DNA from: CAKZYD01 sp039026755
Lineage (GTDB): Bacteria; Pseudomonadota; Alphaproteobacteria; Sphingomonadales; CAKZYD01
DNA: 8,787 nucleotides
Reading direction: 5' to 3'
NCBI GenBank assembly: GCA_039026755.1
Contig: JBCCLR010000164.1
Span: 1 to 8,787, forward strand
Shown here: positions 1-5,651 of the stretch, one piece after another
How the letters are laid out: each line of letters starts with the position of its first letter
Numbering within the stretch: the stretch's first letter is position 1
Made by a program: the position numbers and the translations under genes
The notes under the pieces: model-generated
Databases searched by the model: none
Seen by the model: the letters and a program-made list of their open reading frames with translations, nothing else
Told to the model about the DNA's origin: nothing

Positions 1-251
1 CGGATCCGCGAGAAAATCAGGCCGGACTGGACCGGCGAGCCGCCTGGCGAATTGATGATAATCGCAACGGCTTTCGCATCGGAGACGCTAAAAGCCTTTT
101 GCAAATCTTGCGCAACACCAGCGAGATTGAGTGCGCTGGCAAAGCGGCCGCTTTCGGCAATGACGCCGCTCATTCGAACCACAGGCACAATCGGCGGTGC
201 ATCGCCAAATTTGCGTAAGAACGGTATGCGCCCTACTAGCTTTCTTATCAT
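1..251 (-). CDS. S49 family (SppA-like) signal peptide peptidase, N-terminal part, cut by window edge
   Basis: Reading leftward from the ATG at 251-249 gives 83 codons, open to the window edge. The N-terminus is short and basic (MIRKLVGRIPFLRKFG), followed by IVPVVRMSGVI (21-31), the first strand of the S49 fold. INSPGGSPVQS (66-76) is the glycine-rich oxyanion-hole motif of SppA/ClpP-like serine peptidases. The Ser/Lys catalytic dyad would lie beyond the window. Family members cleave remnant signal peptides in or at the cytoplasmic membrane. There is no strong hydrophobic N-terminal anchor, as in the short, single-domain alphaproteobacterial type. An in-frame TAG at 269-267 limits upstream extension, and a purine-rich AGAGAG about 11 nt upstream can serve as ribosome binding site. 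It lies downstream of the DUF2007 gene on the same strand and may be co-transcribed with it. Confidence 0.85.
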   Translation of the reverse strand, partial: MIRKLVGRIPFLRKFGDAPPIVPVVRMSGVIAESGRFASALNLAGVAQDLQKAFSVSDAKAVAIIINSPGGSPVQSGLIFSRI

Positions 252-312
252 AGTAATTTGATCTCTCTAAATATGCGAGCACGTGGTGCCGGCATTTTGG
301 CGCGAAGCTTTA

Positions 313-340
313 GCCAATTGTTGGGCACAGTGCAATTGGC
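313..340. repeat. 8-bp perfect inverted repeat between DUF2007 and S49 genes
   Basis: GCCAATTG (313-320) and CAATTGGC (333-340) are exact reverse complements separated by 12 nt. Each arm contains the palindrome CAATTG. It begins about 16 nt past the DUF2007 stop codon. No T-run follows on either strand, so it is a poor Rho-independent terminator. It could be an operator or an RNA processing/stability hairpin. Function is unknown. Confidence 0.4.
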
Positions 341-355
341 CGATCGCATCCCCTT

Positions 356-601
356 TTACCGGACCCAGCTGAGTGCTTCGGGACTGATTTTGTCATATAG
401 GTTGCAGCTCTTGAGCACATGAATGGCACGGACCAGCTGATCCTCCGGCACCATCAAGCGGCGCGGAATAAGAAAACCGATACTGCCTTCCAGCACACTC
501 ATGTGTTCATCCAGCTCTAGCACATCAATATCGCTTTCACCGAATATCGATTTTACATGACTAATGAGAACCACATCTGTGGTTTTGAGGATTTCATGCA
601 T
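356..601 (-). CDS. DUF2007 domain protein (putative signal-transducing protein family)
   Basis: This 81-residue protein is about the full usual length for the DUF2007 family (PF09413), small ferredoxin-like-fold proteins of unknown function sometimes labelled putative signal transducing. The diagnostic stretch is a pair of beta/alpha elements with LDEHMSVLEGSIGFL (30-44), directly followed by IPRRLMVPEDQLVRA (45-59), where the family has a very similar D-x-HMSVLEGS-x-G...RRLMV pattern. There is no signal peptide or membrane segment, so it is expected in the cytosol. It is transcribed divergently from the polyprenyl diphosphate synthase gene, an arrangement I recall from other alphaproteobacteria. 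The start is the ATG at 601; a weak AGAAG lies about 10 nt upstream. The family is recognised with confidence; the biochemical role is not known. Confidence 0.88.
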   Translation of the reverse strand: MHEILKTTDVVLISHVKSIFGESDIDVLELDEHMSVLEGSIGFLIPRRLMVPEDQLVRAIHVLKSCNLYDKISPEALSWVR

Positions 602-752
602 GATTTCAGCTTCTAAATGAGGTGTTTACGCCACGAATGGGCACCGTGTTGCCGCATATAGAACGCTCTGTCTAGCAAACTGCGAGGCAATGCGATATCT
701 GTGCCTGACGCTCAGGGCAATTTGTCATGCATAACATTCCAGGAAAGGTCTT
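602..752. promoter_or_regulatory. Divergent intergenic region with small hairpin upstream of polyprenyl synthase gene
   Basis: The 151 bp between the two divergent starts must hold promoters for both directions. Rightward I see no convincing -35/-10 pair. Leftward, TTGCCC (complement of 715-720) with a 17-nt spacer and TATCGC is a weak candidate. A hairpin TGCCTGA / TCAGG(G)CA with a CGC loop spans 702-719, ending 21 nt before the ribosome binding site AGGAAAGG (741-748) of the rightward gene. Only the hairpin and the ribosome binding site are seen directly; the promoter is a guess. Confidence 0.3.
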
Positions 753-1778
753 GTGTCCTCAGTAACGCCATTTAAGCGCCCAACGCCGGTCGCCAGTAGC
801 CAGGATGCTTTAACGCACCTGCAGAGCTTGGTGGCTGACGAGATGCAGCGCGTCAACCAAACGATTTTGGACCGCATGCAAAGCCCGGTCGCTTTGATCC
901 CGCAGCTTGCTGGTCACCTTATTGCATCCGGCGGCAAGCGGCTTAGACCAATGCTGACGTTAGCAACCAGCAAAATGGTGGGCTATGAGGGCCAGCGCCA
1001 GTGCAAGCTGGCGGCCTGTGTTGAATTTATTCATACCGCCACATTGCTGCACGATGATGTGGTTGATGAAAGCGCGATGCGGCGCGGTAAAGAAACAGCC
1101 AACGCGGTTTGGGGCAATCAAGCCAGCGTGCTGGTTGGCGACTTTCTATTTTCGCGCTCCTTTGAGTTGATGGTTGAGGACGGCTCTCTCAAAGTGCTCA
1201 AAATCCTCTCAAACGCCTCCTCCGTCATTGCCGAGGGTGAAGTCCAGCAGTTGATGACGGTGAGCGATTTATCAACTGACGAAGATACCTATTTGGAAGT
1301 TATTGGCGCAAAAACCGCAGTCTTATTTGCTGCGGCGTGCCAAATCTCCGCTGTGGTGGCCGAGCGGGCAGAGGTTGAAGAAAACGCGCTGGCAACGTTT
1401 GGCCGCAATCTTGGCATTTGCTTCCAAATCATTGACGATGTGCTGGATTATAGCGCCAATCAAGCGGCACTGGGCAAAACCATAGGCGACGACTTCCAAG
1501 AAGGAAAAATGTCTCTGCCAATCATTCTGGCTTATCAACGCGGATCAGCACAAGACAGGGCATTTTGGAAACGCACAATCGCTGACTTGGTGCAACAGCA
1601 AGGTGATCTGGAAACGGCAATCGACATGCTGAAGTCAACGTCAGCACTCGATGATGCGGTCAAGCGGGCAAATCACTATGCTGATCGCGCCATTGACTGT
1701 TTAAGCCTGTTCCCCGCGTCCTCGGCCAGGGACGCGCTGGCGAATGTGGTCACGTTCTGCGTAAATCGCAGTTATTAG
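753..1778 (+). CDS. ispB: Long-chain all-trans-polyprenyl diphosphate synthase (octaprenyl/decaprenyl type)
   Basis: A 341-residue class I trans-prenyltransferase that condenses isopentenyl diphosphate units onto an allylic primer to make the ubiquinone side chain. Motifs in order: GGKRLRP (60-66, substrate binding), first aspartate-rich motif DDVVD (101-105) followed by RR (110-111), GDFLFSR (129-135), and second aspartate-rich motif DDVLD (228-232) with the GKTIGDDFQEGKMSLP block (241-256). The residue five before the first DD is Ala96 (ATLLHDD), a small residue as in octaprenyl and longer synthases, so a C40-C50 product is inferred; exact length cannot be read. Length is normal for the family. 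Translation starts at GTG 753, with AGGAAAGG (741-748) ideally placed upstream. It is monocistronic or followed only by tRNA-Pro, which has its own promoter. The decaprenyl homologue would be called ddsA. Confidence 0.95.
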   Translation: MSSVTPFKRPTPVASSQDALTHLQSLVADEMQRVNQTILDRMQSPVALIPQLAGHLIASGGKRLRPMLTLATSKMVGYEGQRQCKLAACVEFIHTATLLHDDVVDESAMRRGKETANAVWGNQASVLVGDFLFSRSFELMVEDGSLKVLKILSNASSVIAEGEVQQLMTVSDLSTDEDTYLEVIGAKTAVLFAAACQISAVVAERAEVEENALATFGRNLGICFQIIDDVLDYSANQAALGKTIGDDFQEGKMSLPIILAYQRGSAQDRAFWKRTIADLVQQQGDLETAIDMLKSTSALDDAVKRANHYADRAIDCLSLFPASSARDALANVVTFCVNRSY

Positions 1779-1791
1779 CCGTTTCAGCCTC

Positions 1792-1820
1792 TTGTCAGGA
1801 CGTGATTGCAACAGTATAGC
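1792..1820 (+). promoter_or_regulatory. Sigma70-like promoter for tRNA-Pro
   Basis: TTGTCA (1792-1797) matches the -35 consensus at 5 of 6 positions and TATAGC (1815-1820) the -10 at 4 of 6, with an exact 17-nt spacer. Predicted transcription start near 1827 leaves a 5' leader of about 21 nt before the tRNA, typical for a tRNA gene. It begins 14 nt past the polyprenyl synthase stop codon. Prediction from sequence only. Confidence 0.6.
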
Positions 1821-1847
1821 CCACAATCATCTGCGAAATACCTCTGT

Positions 1848-1924
1848 CGGGGGGTAGCTCAGCCTGGTAGAGCACTGCGTTCGGGACGCAGGGGCCGGAG
1901 GTTCGAATCCTCTCTCCCCGACCA
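1848..1924 (+). tRNA. tRNA-Pro (anticodon CGG), CCA encoded
   Basis: A complete 77-nt cloverleaf. The acceptor strand CGGGGGG (1848-1854) pairs with CTCCCCG (1914-1920) with one G-T wobble. The D arm is GCTC...GAGC. The anticodon stem is CTGCG (1875-1879) / CGCAG (1887-1891), with loop TTCGGGA giving anticodon CGG at 1882-1884 and G37, as expected for proline tRNAs. The T arm is GGAGG-TTCGAAT-CCTCT. Discriminator A is at 1921 and the 3' CCA (1922-1924) is encoded in the DNA. It decodes CCG codons, which are frequent in the neighbouring genes. No second copy of its 3' end occurs in the window, so there is no sign that it serves as an integration site here. Confidence 0.97.
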
Positions 1925-2062
1925 TATCAACTTAAAAAAATGCATCCCGCGTGATCCACTCTCGTCGCGCCGGCGTAACCCATTGCAAGACAAGCTACCG
2001 TCCCTCCACGGTCTCGTCTTCAGGCCCGGTCATTCCCCCCCTTTGACCGGGCCTATTTATTT
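1925..2062 (+). ncRNA. Candidate tRNA-linked small RNA / 3' trailer with C-rich loops
   Basis: The tRNA-Pro transcript should continue about 138 nt before reaching the terminator, and no convincing coding frame fills this space. Within it, ACCGT (1997-2001) and ACGGT (2008-2012) form a hairpin presenting CCCTCC in a 6-nt loop. The terminator stem at 2022-2054 presents seven consecutive C in its loop. C-rich single-stranded loops complementary to Shine-Dalgarno GGAGG are a known hallmark of several alphaproteobacterial sRNAs. It could equally be an unremarkable trailer removed by RNases. The hairpins are seen directly; the sRNA role is inference. Confidence 0.3.
2022..2062 (+). terminator. Rho-independent terminator after tRNA-Pro
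   Basis: AGGCCCGGTCA (2022-2032) and TGACCGGGCCT (2044-2054) form a perfect 11-bp GC-rich stem with an 11-nt loop (TTCCCCCCCTT), followed by ATTTATTT (2055-2062). It ends the tRNA-Pro transcript about 130 nt past the mature tRNA and separates it from the following hydrolase gene. Confidence 0.88.
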
Positions 2063-2131
2063 CAAATACAGACAGGTTAGCGCGCTGTGCCATAAGAGCT
2101 AGACCTAAGCTACATGCATGGGGCGCTTATT

Positions 2132-3028
2132 ATGTCGATACCGTTTATTAAAGACGATGAAACATCAGGGCCAGGCATCTACGCCGCTGGCGCTGGTCTC
2201 GTTCGCGTCGTCGCAAACAACGCCGGACCATTCACCTATACTGGCACGGGGACTTATGTTCTGCATTCAGGCACGGCGTGTTTGGTCATTGACCCGGGAC
2301 CGCACAGCGACACCCACATTCAAACCATTTTAAGTGTCGTGGGAAAGCGCAGCATTGACGCCATCCTCGTCACCCATACCCACCGGGACCACTCGCCCGG
2401 CGCGGCGCTGCTACGGCAGCTTACTGGCGCTCCAGTGATCGGCTGCGCACCGGCACGCCAAAACCATGGCGCAGCAGTGCAGCTCGATGAAGCCCAAGAC
2501 TACGACTACACGCCTGACCGGGTCGTTACAGCCGAAGACACGCTCGCCTTTGATTTCGTTACTTTAAAGCCGGTGGCAACGCCCGGCCATTTGGCAAACC
2601 ATCTTAGCTTTCATTGGCTTGAAGAAGATGCACTGTTCTGCGGCGATCATGTCATGGGCTGGGCGACCAGTGTCGTGATCCCGCCCGATGGCAATATGGG
2701 CGATTACATGTGCAGCCTACATGAGACGTTGGACATGAATGTTAAGCAACTATGGCCAACGCACGGCCAACCCATCGCGCAGCCAGCACCCTTTATCAGT
2801 GCGTTAATTGAGCACCGTGAGCAACGCGAAGTAGGGATTTTAAGGGAAATAGATGCCGGCACAGGCGCGATCATGGATATTGTCGCGCAGCTGTATCAAG
2901 ACATTGACCCGGTGCTTCATCCCGCTGCGGCGCAATCGGTCTTTGCGCATATCATTCACTTGATGGATCAAGGCCGCGTGGAAACGCCAGAACGCGTTGA
3001 TATTGGTGCATTTTATAAACCCACCTAA
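2132..3028 (+). CDS. MBL-fold metallo-hydrolase (LACTB2-like, with C-terminal winged helix)
   Basis: A 298-residue metallo-beta-lactamase-fold protein counted from ATG 2132. Metal-site motifs: HTHRDH (82-87), H153 in TPGH, D172 in CGDH, and H211 in PTHG, the full two-zinc ligand set. The N-terminal block VRVVANNAGPFTYTGTGTYVL (24-44) and the C-terminal part (about 220-298, resembling the BLACT winged helix) match the LACTB2-like group, which includes enzymes acting on RNA or small esters. The actual substrate cannot be inferred. There is no signal peptide, so it is cytosolic. An in-frame ATG at 2114 would add six residues; neither start has a good ribosome binding site. I prefer 2132 because it has GGGG 8 nt upstream and a more typical N-terminus. 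nadA follows 97 nt downstream on the same strand. Confidence 0.88.
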   Translation: MSIPFIKDDETSGPGIYAAGAGLVRVVANNAGPFTYTGTGTYVLHSGTACLVIDPGPHSDTHIQTILSVVGKRSIDAILVTHTHRDHSPGAALLRQLTGAPVIGCAPARQNHGAAVQLDEAQDYDYTPDRVVTAEDTLAFDFVTLKPVATPGHLANHLSFHWLEEDALFCGDHVMGWATSVVIPPDGNMGDYMCSLHETLDMNVKQLWPTHGQPIAQPAPFISALIEHREQREVGILREIDAGTGAIMDIVAQLYQDIDPVLHPAAAQSVFAHIIHLMDQGRVETPERVDIGAFYKPT

Positions 3029-3125
3029 CACTTTATTTGAATGATTTGTGACGGATTTTGCTTGTACATGCGCAAAAGAGAAGCCAATTTAGAGGGCTGA
3101 GGGACGACCGCCGAAAGGATGCGGA

Positions 3126-4172
3126 ATGAATGAAATTATAAGACCAAATGTGTTCGCCAATCGACCAGCAACCCCGCAGCACGACGTTATTGCGGAAATC
3201 AATCGTCTTCGCAAAGAGCGTAATGCGGTCATCCTAGCGCACTATTACCAGGCACCTGAAATCCAGGATATTGCGGATTTTATCGGGGATTCACTTGATT
3301 TATCGCGCAAGGCGGCCGCCACGGACGCAGACGTGATCGTGTTCTGCGGCGTCCGGTTTATGGCTGAAGTTGCGAAAATACTCAGCCCTGAAAAAACCGT
3401 GATTTTGCCGGACATGGATGCCGGCTGCAGCTTGGAAGACAGTTGCCCGCCCGATGATTTCGGCGCGTTTCGCGCGGCCCATCCGGATCACATTTCATTG
3501 ACCTATATTAACTGTTCAGCAGCGGTGAAAGCACATACCGATATCATCGTGACCTCATCAAACGCGGAATACATCATTGATCAAATTCCGCCGACACAGC
3601 CGATTTTGTTTGCACCTGATCGCCACCTGGGCGGCTATATTAAACGCAAAACCGGGCGCGAAAACATGTTGCTTTGGGATGGCTCTTGCATCGTGCACGA
3701 GCGGTTTTCAGAGCAAGAGCTGCTGAAGCTGCGCGCGCAGCACCCTGAGGCACCTATTGCCGCGCACCCGGAGTGCCCCGCGCACATTCTTGACCATGCC
3801 GATCATGTCGGTTCAACCAGCGCGATTTTGAATTTCTGCTCAACATCGCCGGCCGACACCATCATTGTCGCGACTGAGCCACATATTATGCACCAGATGC
3901 AAAAAGCGCGGCCGGATAAAACGTTCATCGGCGCGCCCGGTGCGGACGGCAATTGCAACTGCAATATGTGTCCGTATATGGCGCTGAACACCATGGAAAA
4001 GCTATATCAGTGCCTACGGGATATGACGCCTGAAATGCATGTGCCGGAAGATGTTCGTGTGCGCGCGCTTGCACCGCTGGAGCGTATGCTGGAGATGTCA
4101 CCACCGGCGAAGCCCGATGCAGACAAACAGTCTCATAACATAGCACGTCATGCGATGACAGCCAACGCATAA
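3126..4172 (+). CDS. nadA: Quinolinate synthase NadA
   Basis: A 348-residue [4Fe-4S] enzyme that condenses iminoaspartate with dihydroxyacetone phosphate to quinolinate, the second step of de novo NAD synthesis from aspartate. Hallmarks in order: AVILAHYYQAPEIQDIADFIGDS (34-56, NAHYYQ-type motif), CGVRFMAE (74-81), DMDAGCSLEDSC (97-107), YINCSAAVKAH (127-137), HLGGYI (167-172), HPECP (214-218), GSTSAIL (229-235), ATEPHIMHQM (249-258) and CNCNMCPYMALN (277-288). The three cluster ligands should be C101, C217 and C282, by homology to characterised NadA proteins. Length and motifs are normal; the last 20 residues are a low-conservation tail. The start ATG at 3126 has GAAAGGA (3113-3119) 6 nt upstream. 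The partners nadB and nadC are not in this window. It converges with the 4244-4579 gene. Confidence 0.96.
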   Translation: MNEIIRPNVFANRPATPQHDVIAEINRLRKERNAVILAHYYQAPEIQDIADFIGDSLDLSRKAAATDADVIVFCGVRFMAEVAKILSPEKTVILPDMDAGCSLEDSCPPDDFGAFRAAHPDHISLTYINCSAAVKAHTDIIVTSSNAEYIIDQIPPTQPILFAPDRHLGGYIKRKTGRENMLLWDGSCIVHERFSEQELLKLRAQHPEAPIAAHPECPAHILDHADHVGSTSAILNFCSTSPADTIIVATEPHIMHQMQKARPDKTFIGAPGADGNCNCNMCPYMALNTMEKLYQCLRDMTPEMHVPEDVRVRALAPLERMLEMSPPAKPDADKQSHNIARHAMTANA

Positions 4173-4178
4173 AGCATC

Positions 4179-4210
4179 GTAGGCCCTTATTGCGGGTGCG
4201 GGCTACTTTG
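4179..4210. terminator. Possible weak terminator hairpin between convergent genes
   Basis: GTAGGCCC (4179-4186) can pair with GGGCTAC (4200-4206), leaving one bulged G and a 13-nt loop. Only TTT follows on the plus strand. It lies 6 nt after the nadA stop, in the 71-bp gap before the convergent gene, where a terminator is expected. The poor T-run makes it weak. Confidence 0.28.
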
Positions 4211-4243
4211 CGTTAGGGGCCAACAAAGACGCATTGCGGCTGT

Positions 4244-4579
4244 TCAGCAGCAGCTGCAGCTCTCCGTCTCGCACGCTGATAGGCCGGTATCAAAGGCTAG
4301 CCCAACGGGCAATATCGTAACCTGATGCGGGAAAACCCCGTCGATGATGCCTTTGCGCTGCCGGGCGTTCCAAACATTTTCATTCACCAAACCGCTCGCA
4401 AAGCGGCTGGTGACGGTGAGCTGACCGAACGACATATGATCACCATTGGGCTGTGGGACCATGTGTACCGTCCTGCCGCCAGTAGCATGATCCGTTGAAA
4501 TCTCATCATCACTTGCCAACTGCTGCAGCAATGCAAGCGTGCGCAGCTGCAAATCGTTGAGCTTAATTTTTTGTGGCAT
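4244..4579 (-). CDS. Small conserved hypothetical protein with cysteine-rich C-terminus
   Basis: A 111-residue protein that I do not recognise by function. The N-terminus MPQKIKLNDLQLRTLALLQQLA (1-22) looks like an amphipathic helix, and the pattern NGDHMSFGQLTVTSRFASGLVNENVW (45-70) followed by a basic RQRKG recalls a small uncharacterised alphaproteobacterial family. LPVGLAFDTGL (90-100) precedes a short tail ending CETESCSCC (103-111), four cysteines in nine residues. No membrane segment or signal peptide is visible. A strong ribosome binding site (TAAGGTGA just upstream of ATG 4579) and a gap of 22 nt to the YffB-type gene indicate it is the third gene of the pdxH operon. The tail is encoded by a CTG/CAG-like simple repeat, so its C-terminus may vary between strains or be affected by a sequencing slip. 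Confidence 0.7.
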   Translation of the reverse strand: MPQKIKLNDLQLRTLALLQQLASDDEISTDHATGGRTVHMVPQPNGDHMSFGQLTVTSRFASGLVNENVWNARQRKGIIDGVFPHQVTILPVGLAFDTGLSACETESCSCC

Positions 4580-4601
4580 AGGTCACCTTAATCCACGCAG
4601 A

Positions 4602-4949
4602 CTACGCGAGATACTTGTCTTGTTCCGGCTTCTTCCAGCCGACTGTCACGCCGCCATCACTGGCCACGATAACCGGCCGTTTAAACAGCGTCGGTGCATT
4701 CACGATCGCTGTTGTGGGGTCTGCCTCAGCGGCTGCTTTCTCCGCATCGGATAGCGCTCGCCAAGATGTCCCGCGCTTATTCAGCAGTGTGTCGGCTTCA
4801 ACCTTGTCAAGCCAGCCCTTGACGGTCTGCGCATCCAATCCGTCGGCGCGGACATCAATAAACTCGACATCTTTATCCGCATCCTGCAGCGCCTTACGTG
4901 CTTTGCGCAAGGTATCGCAGTTTTTAATGCCATACAGTTTTAAGGTCAT
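4602..4949 (-). CDS. ArsC/Spx family protein, YffB type
   Basis: A 115-residue thioredoxin-fold protein of the ArsC family. YGIKNCDTLRKARKAL (6-21) places the single cysteine C11 in the YffB-type NCDT motif at the start of helix 1. NKRGTSWR (57-64) and FKRPV (89-93) complete the family signature. YffB-type proteins differ from true arsenate reductases (CGTSR motif with the arsenate-binding arginines) and from Spx, and are proposed glutathione-dependent thiol or transcription-associated proteins; the physiological role is unclear. It sits 21 nt downstream of pdxH and 22 nt upstream of a hypothetical gene, so an operon is likely. A purine-rich AGAGGCGGGA precedes the ATG at 4949. The name arsenate reductase should not be transferred. 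Confidence 0.88.
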   Translation of the reverse strand: MTLKLYGIKNCDTLRKARKALQDADKDVEFIDVRADGLDAQTVKGWLDKVEADTLLNKRGTSWRALSDAEKAAAEADPTTAIVNAPTLFKRPVIVASDGGVTVGWKKPEQDKYLA

Positions 4950-4970
4950 CCGTGTCCCGCCTCTTGGTGC

Positions 4971-5558
4971 CTATGGATACAGCCGCTGGCCATTCCAGCC
5001 GCCATCATCGTGCGTATACCGCACTCTGTCGTGCAAACGAAACTCACGGTCTTGCCAAAACTCAAACTGTTCCGGCGTCAACTGAAACCCCGACCAATGC
5101 GGCGGGCGCGGCACCTCCTGCCCCTCAAAGCGGGCAGCCATTTCACTCAGCCGCGCTTCAAACGTGTCTCGGCTATCGAGCGGCTGAGATTGCTTTGACG
5201 CCCATGCGCCAAGCTGGCTTTCGCGCGGACGGGTGGCAAAATAGGCATCTGCGACCGCATCTGTCACCTGTGTAATCGCGCCTCTCATACGCACCTGGCG
5301 CTTTTGCGTTTTCCAATGGAACAGCAGCGCAGCGCGGCTCGTTTGCTGTAATTCCTGGCCCTTTACACTGCCCAAATTGGTATAAAAGACAAACCCTGCG
5401 CGTGAGCGGCCTTTCAGCAGCAAGATGCGCGCATTGGGCGTGCCATCTGCATCAACAGTGGCGACGGTCATTGCATTGGGGTCAACACTTTCGGTTTCTT
5501 CAGCTGCTTTAAACCACTTTTCGAATAGGTCGAACGGATCAGCCGTTTCATCAATCAT
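4971..5558 (-). CDS. pdxH: Pyridoxamine/pyridoxine 5'-phosphate oxidase
   Basis: A 195-residue FMN-dependent oxidase that makes pyridoxal 5'-phosphate from the pyridoxine or pyridoxamine phosphates. Motifs: DPNAMTVATVDADG (26-39), RILLLKG (44-50), VFYTN (57-61), KRQVR (86-90), AYFATRPRESQLGAWASKQSQ (105-124, one residue short of the block's first A), PRPPHW (150-155) and FWQDREFRLHDR (167-178), where R174 and H176 correspond to the substrate-binding RLH of the E. coli enzyme and W168 and R178 to FMN contacts. Length is usual for alphaproteobacterial members, which are shorter at the N-terminus than E. coli. One oddity is NLGSVKG (61-67), where most homologues read SRKG. The ATG at 5558 fits the family start; an in-frame TAA upstream limits extension. 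It is first gene of a leftward operon and divergent from the lipoprotein gene. Confidence 0.95.
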   Translation of the reverse strand: MIDETADPFDLFEKWFKAAEETESVDPNAMTVATVDADGTPNARILLLKGRSRAGFVFYTNLGSVKGQELQQTSRAALLFHWKTQKRQVRMRGAITQVTDAVADAYFATRPRESQLGAWASKQSQPLDSRDTFEARLSEMAARFEGQEVPRPPHWSGFQLTPEQFEFWQDREFRLHDRVRYTHDDGGWNGQRLYP

Positions 5559-5651
5559 TGGGATGCCATACCTTTATATGCTAGTGCGCTGCGCGAAGCA
5601 GTAACACGGCCCCAGCCGCAGGCAAACATAACGGATTCAAAGATAGTAGAA

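Noticed and set aside
52..282. Two short frames (rightward 52-261, leftward 88-282)
   Set aside because: Both are other-frame shadows of the S49 peptidase N-terminus, whose INSPGGS motif identifies the true frame.
1848..1924. tRNA-Pro as attachment site of an integrated element
   Set aside because: No integrase gene and no repeat of the tRNA 3' end were seen elsewhere in the window; the neighbours are housekeeping genes.
1806..2102. 98-codon rightward reading frame
   Set aside because: It translates straight through the tRNA-Pro (the familiar [12 protein letters not shown]...RRFESS artefact) and through the terminator hairpin.
3029..3125. Promoter for nadA (TTGAAT or TTGTGA as -35)
   Set aside because: No acceptable -10 element lies at 16-18 nt from either candidate.
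4602..4949. Arsenate reductase
   Set aside because: The active-site motif is NCDTLRKA (YffB-type) instead of the CGTSR type, and no ars genes are nearby.
4615..5085. 156-codon rightward reading frame
   Set aside because: It lies antisense to the YffB-type gene and the end of pdxH, has serine-rich shadow composition, and shows no family motif.
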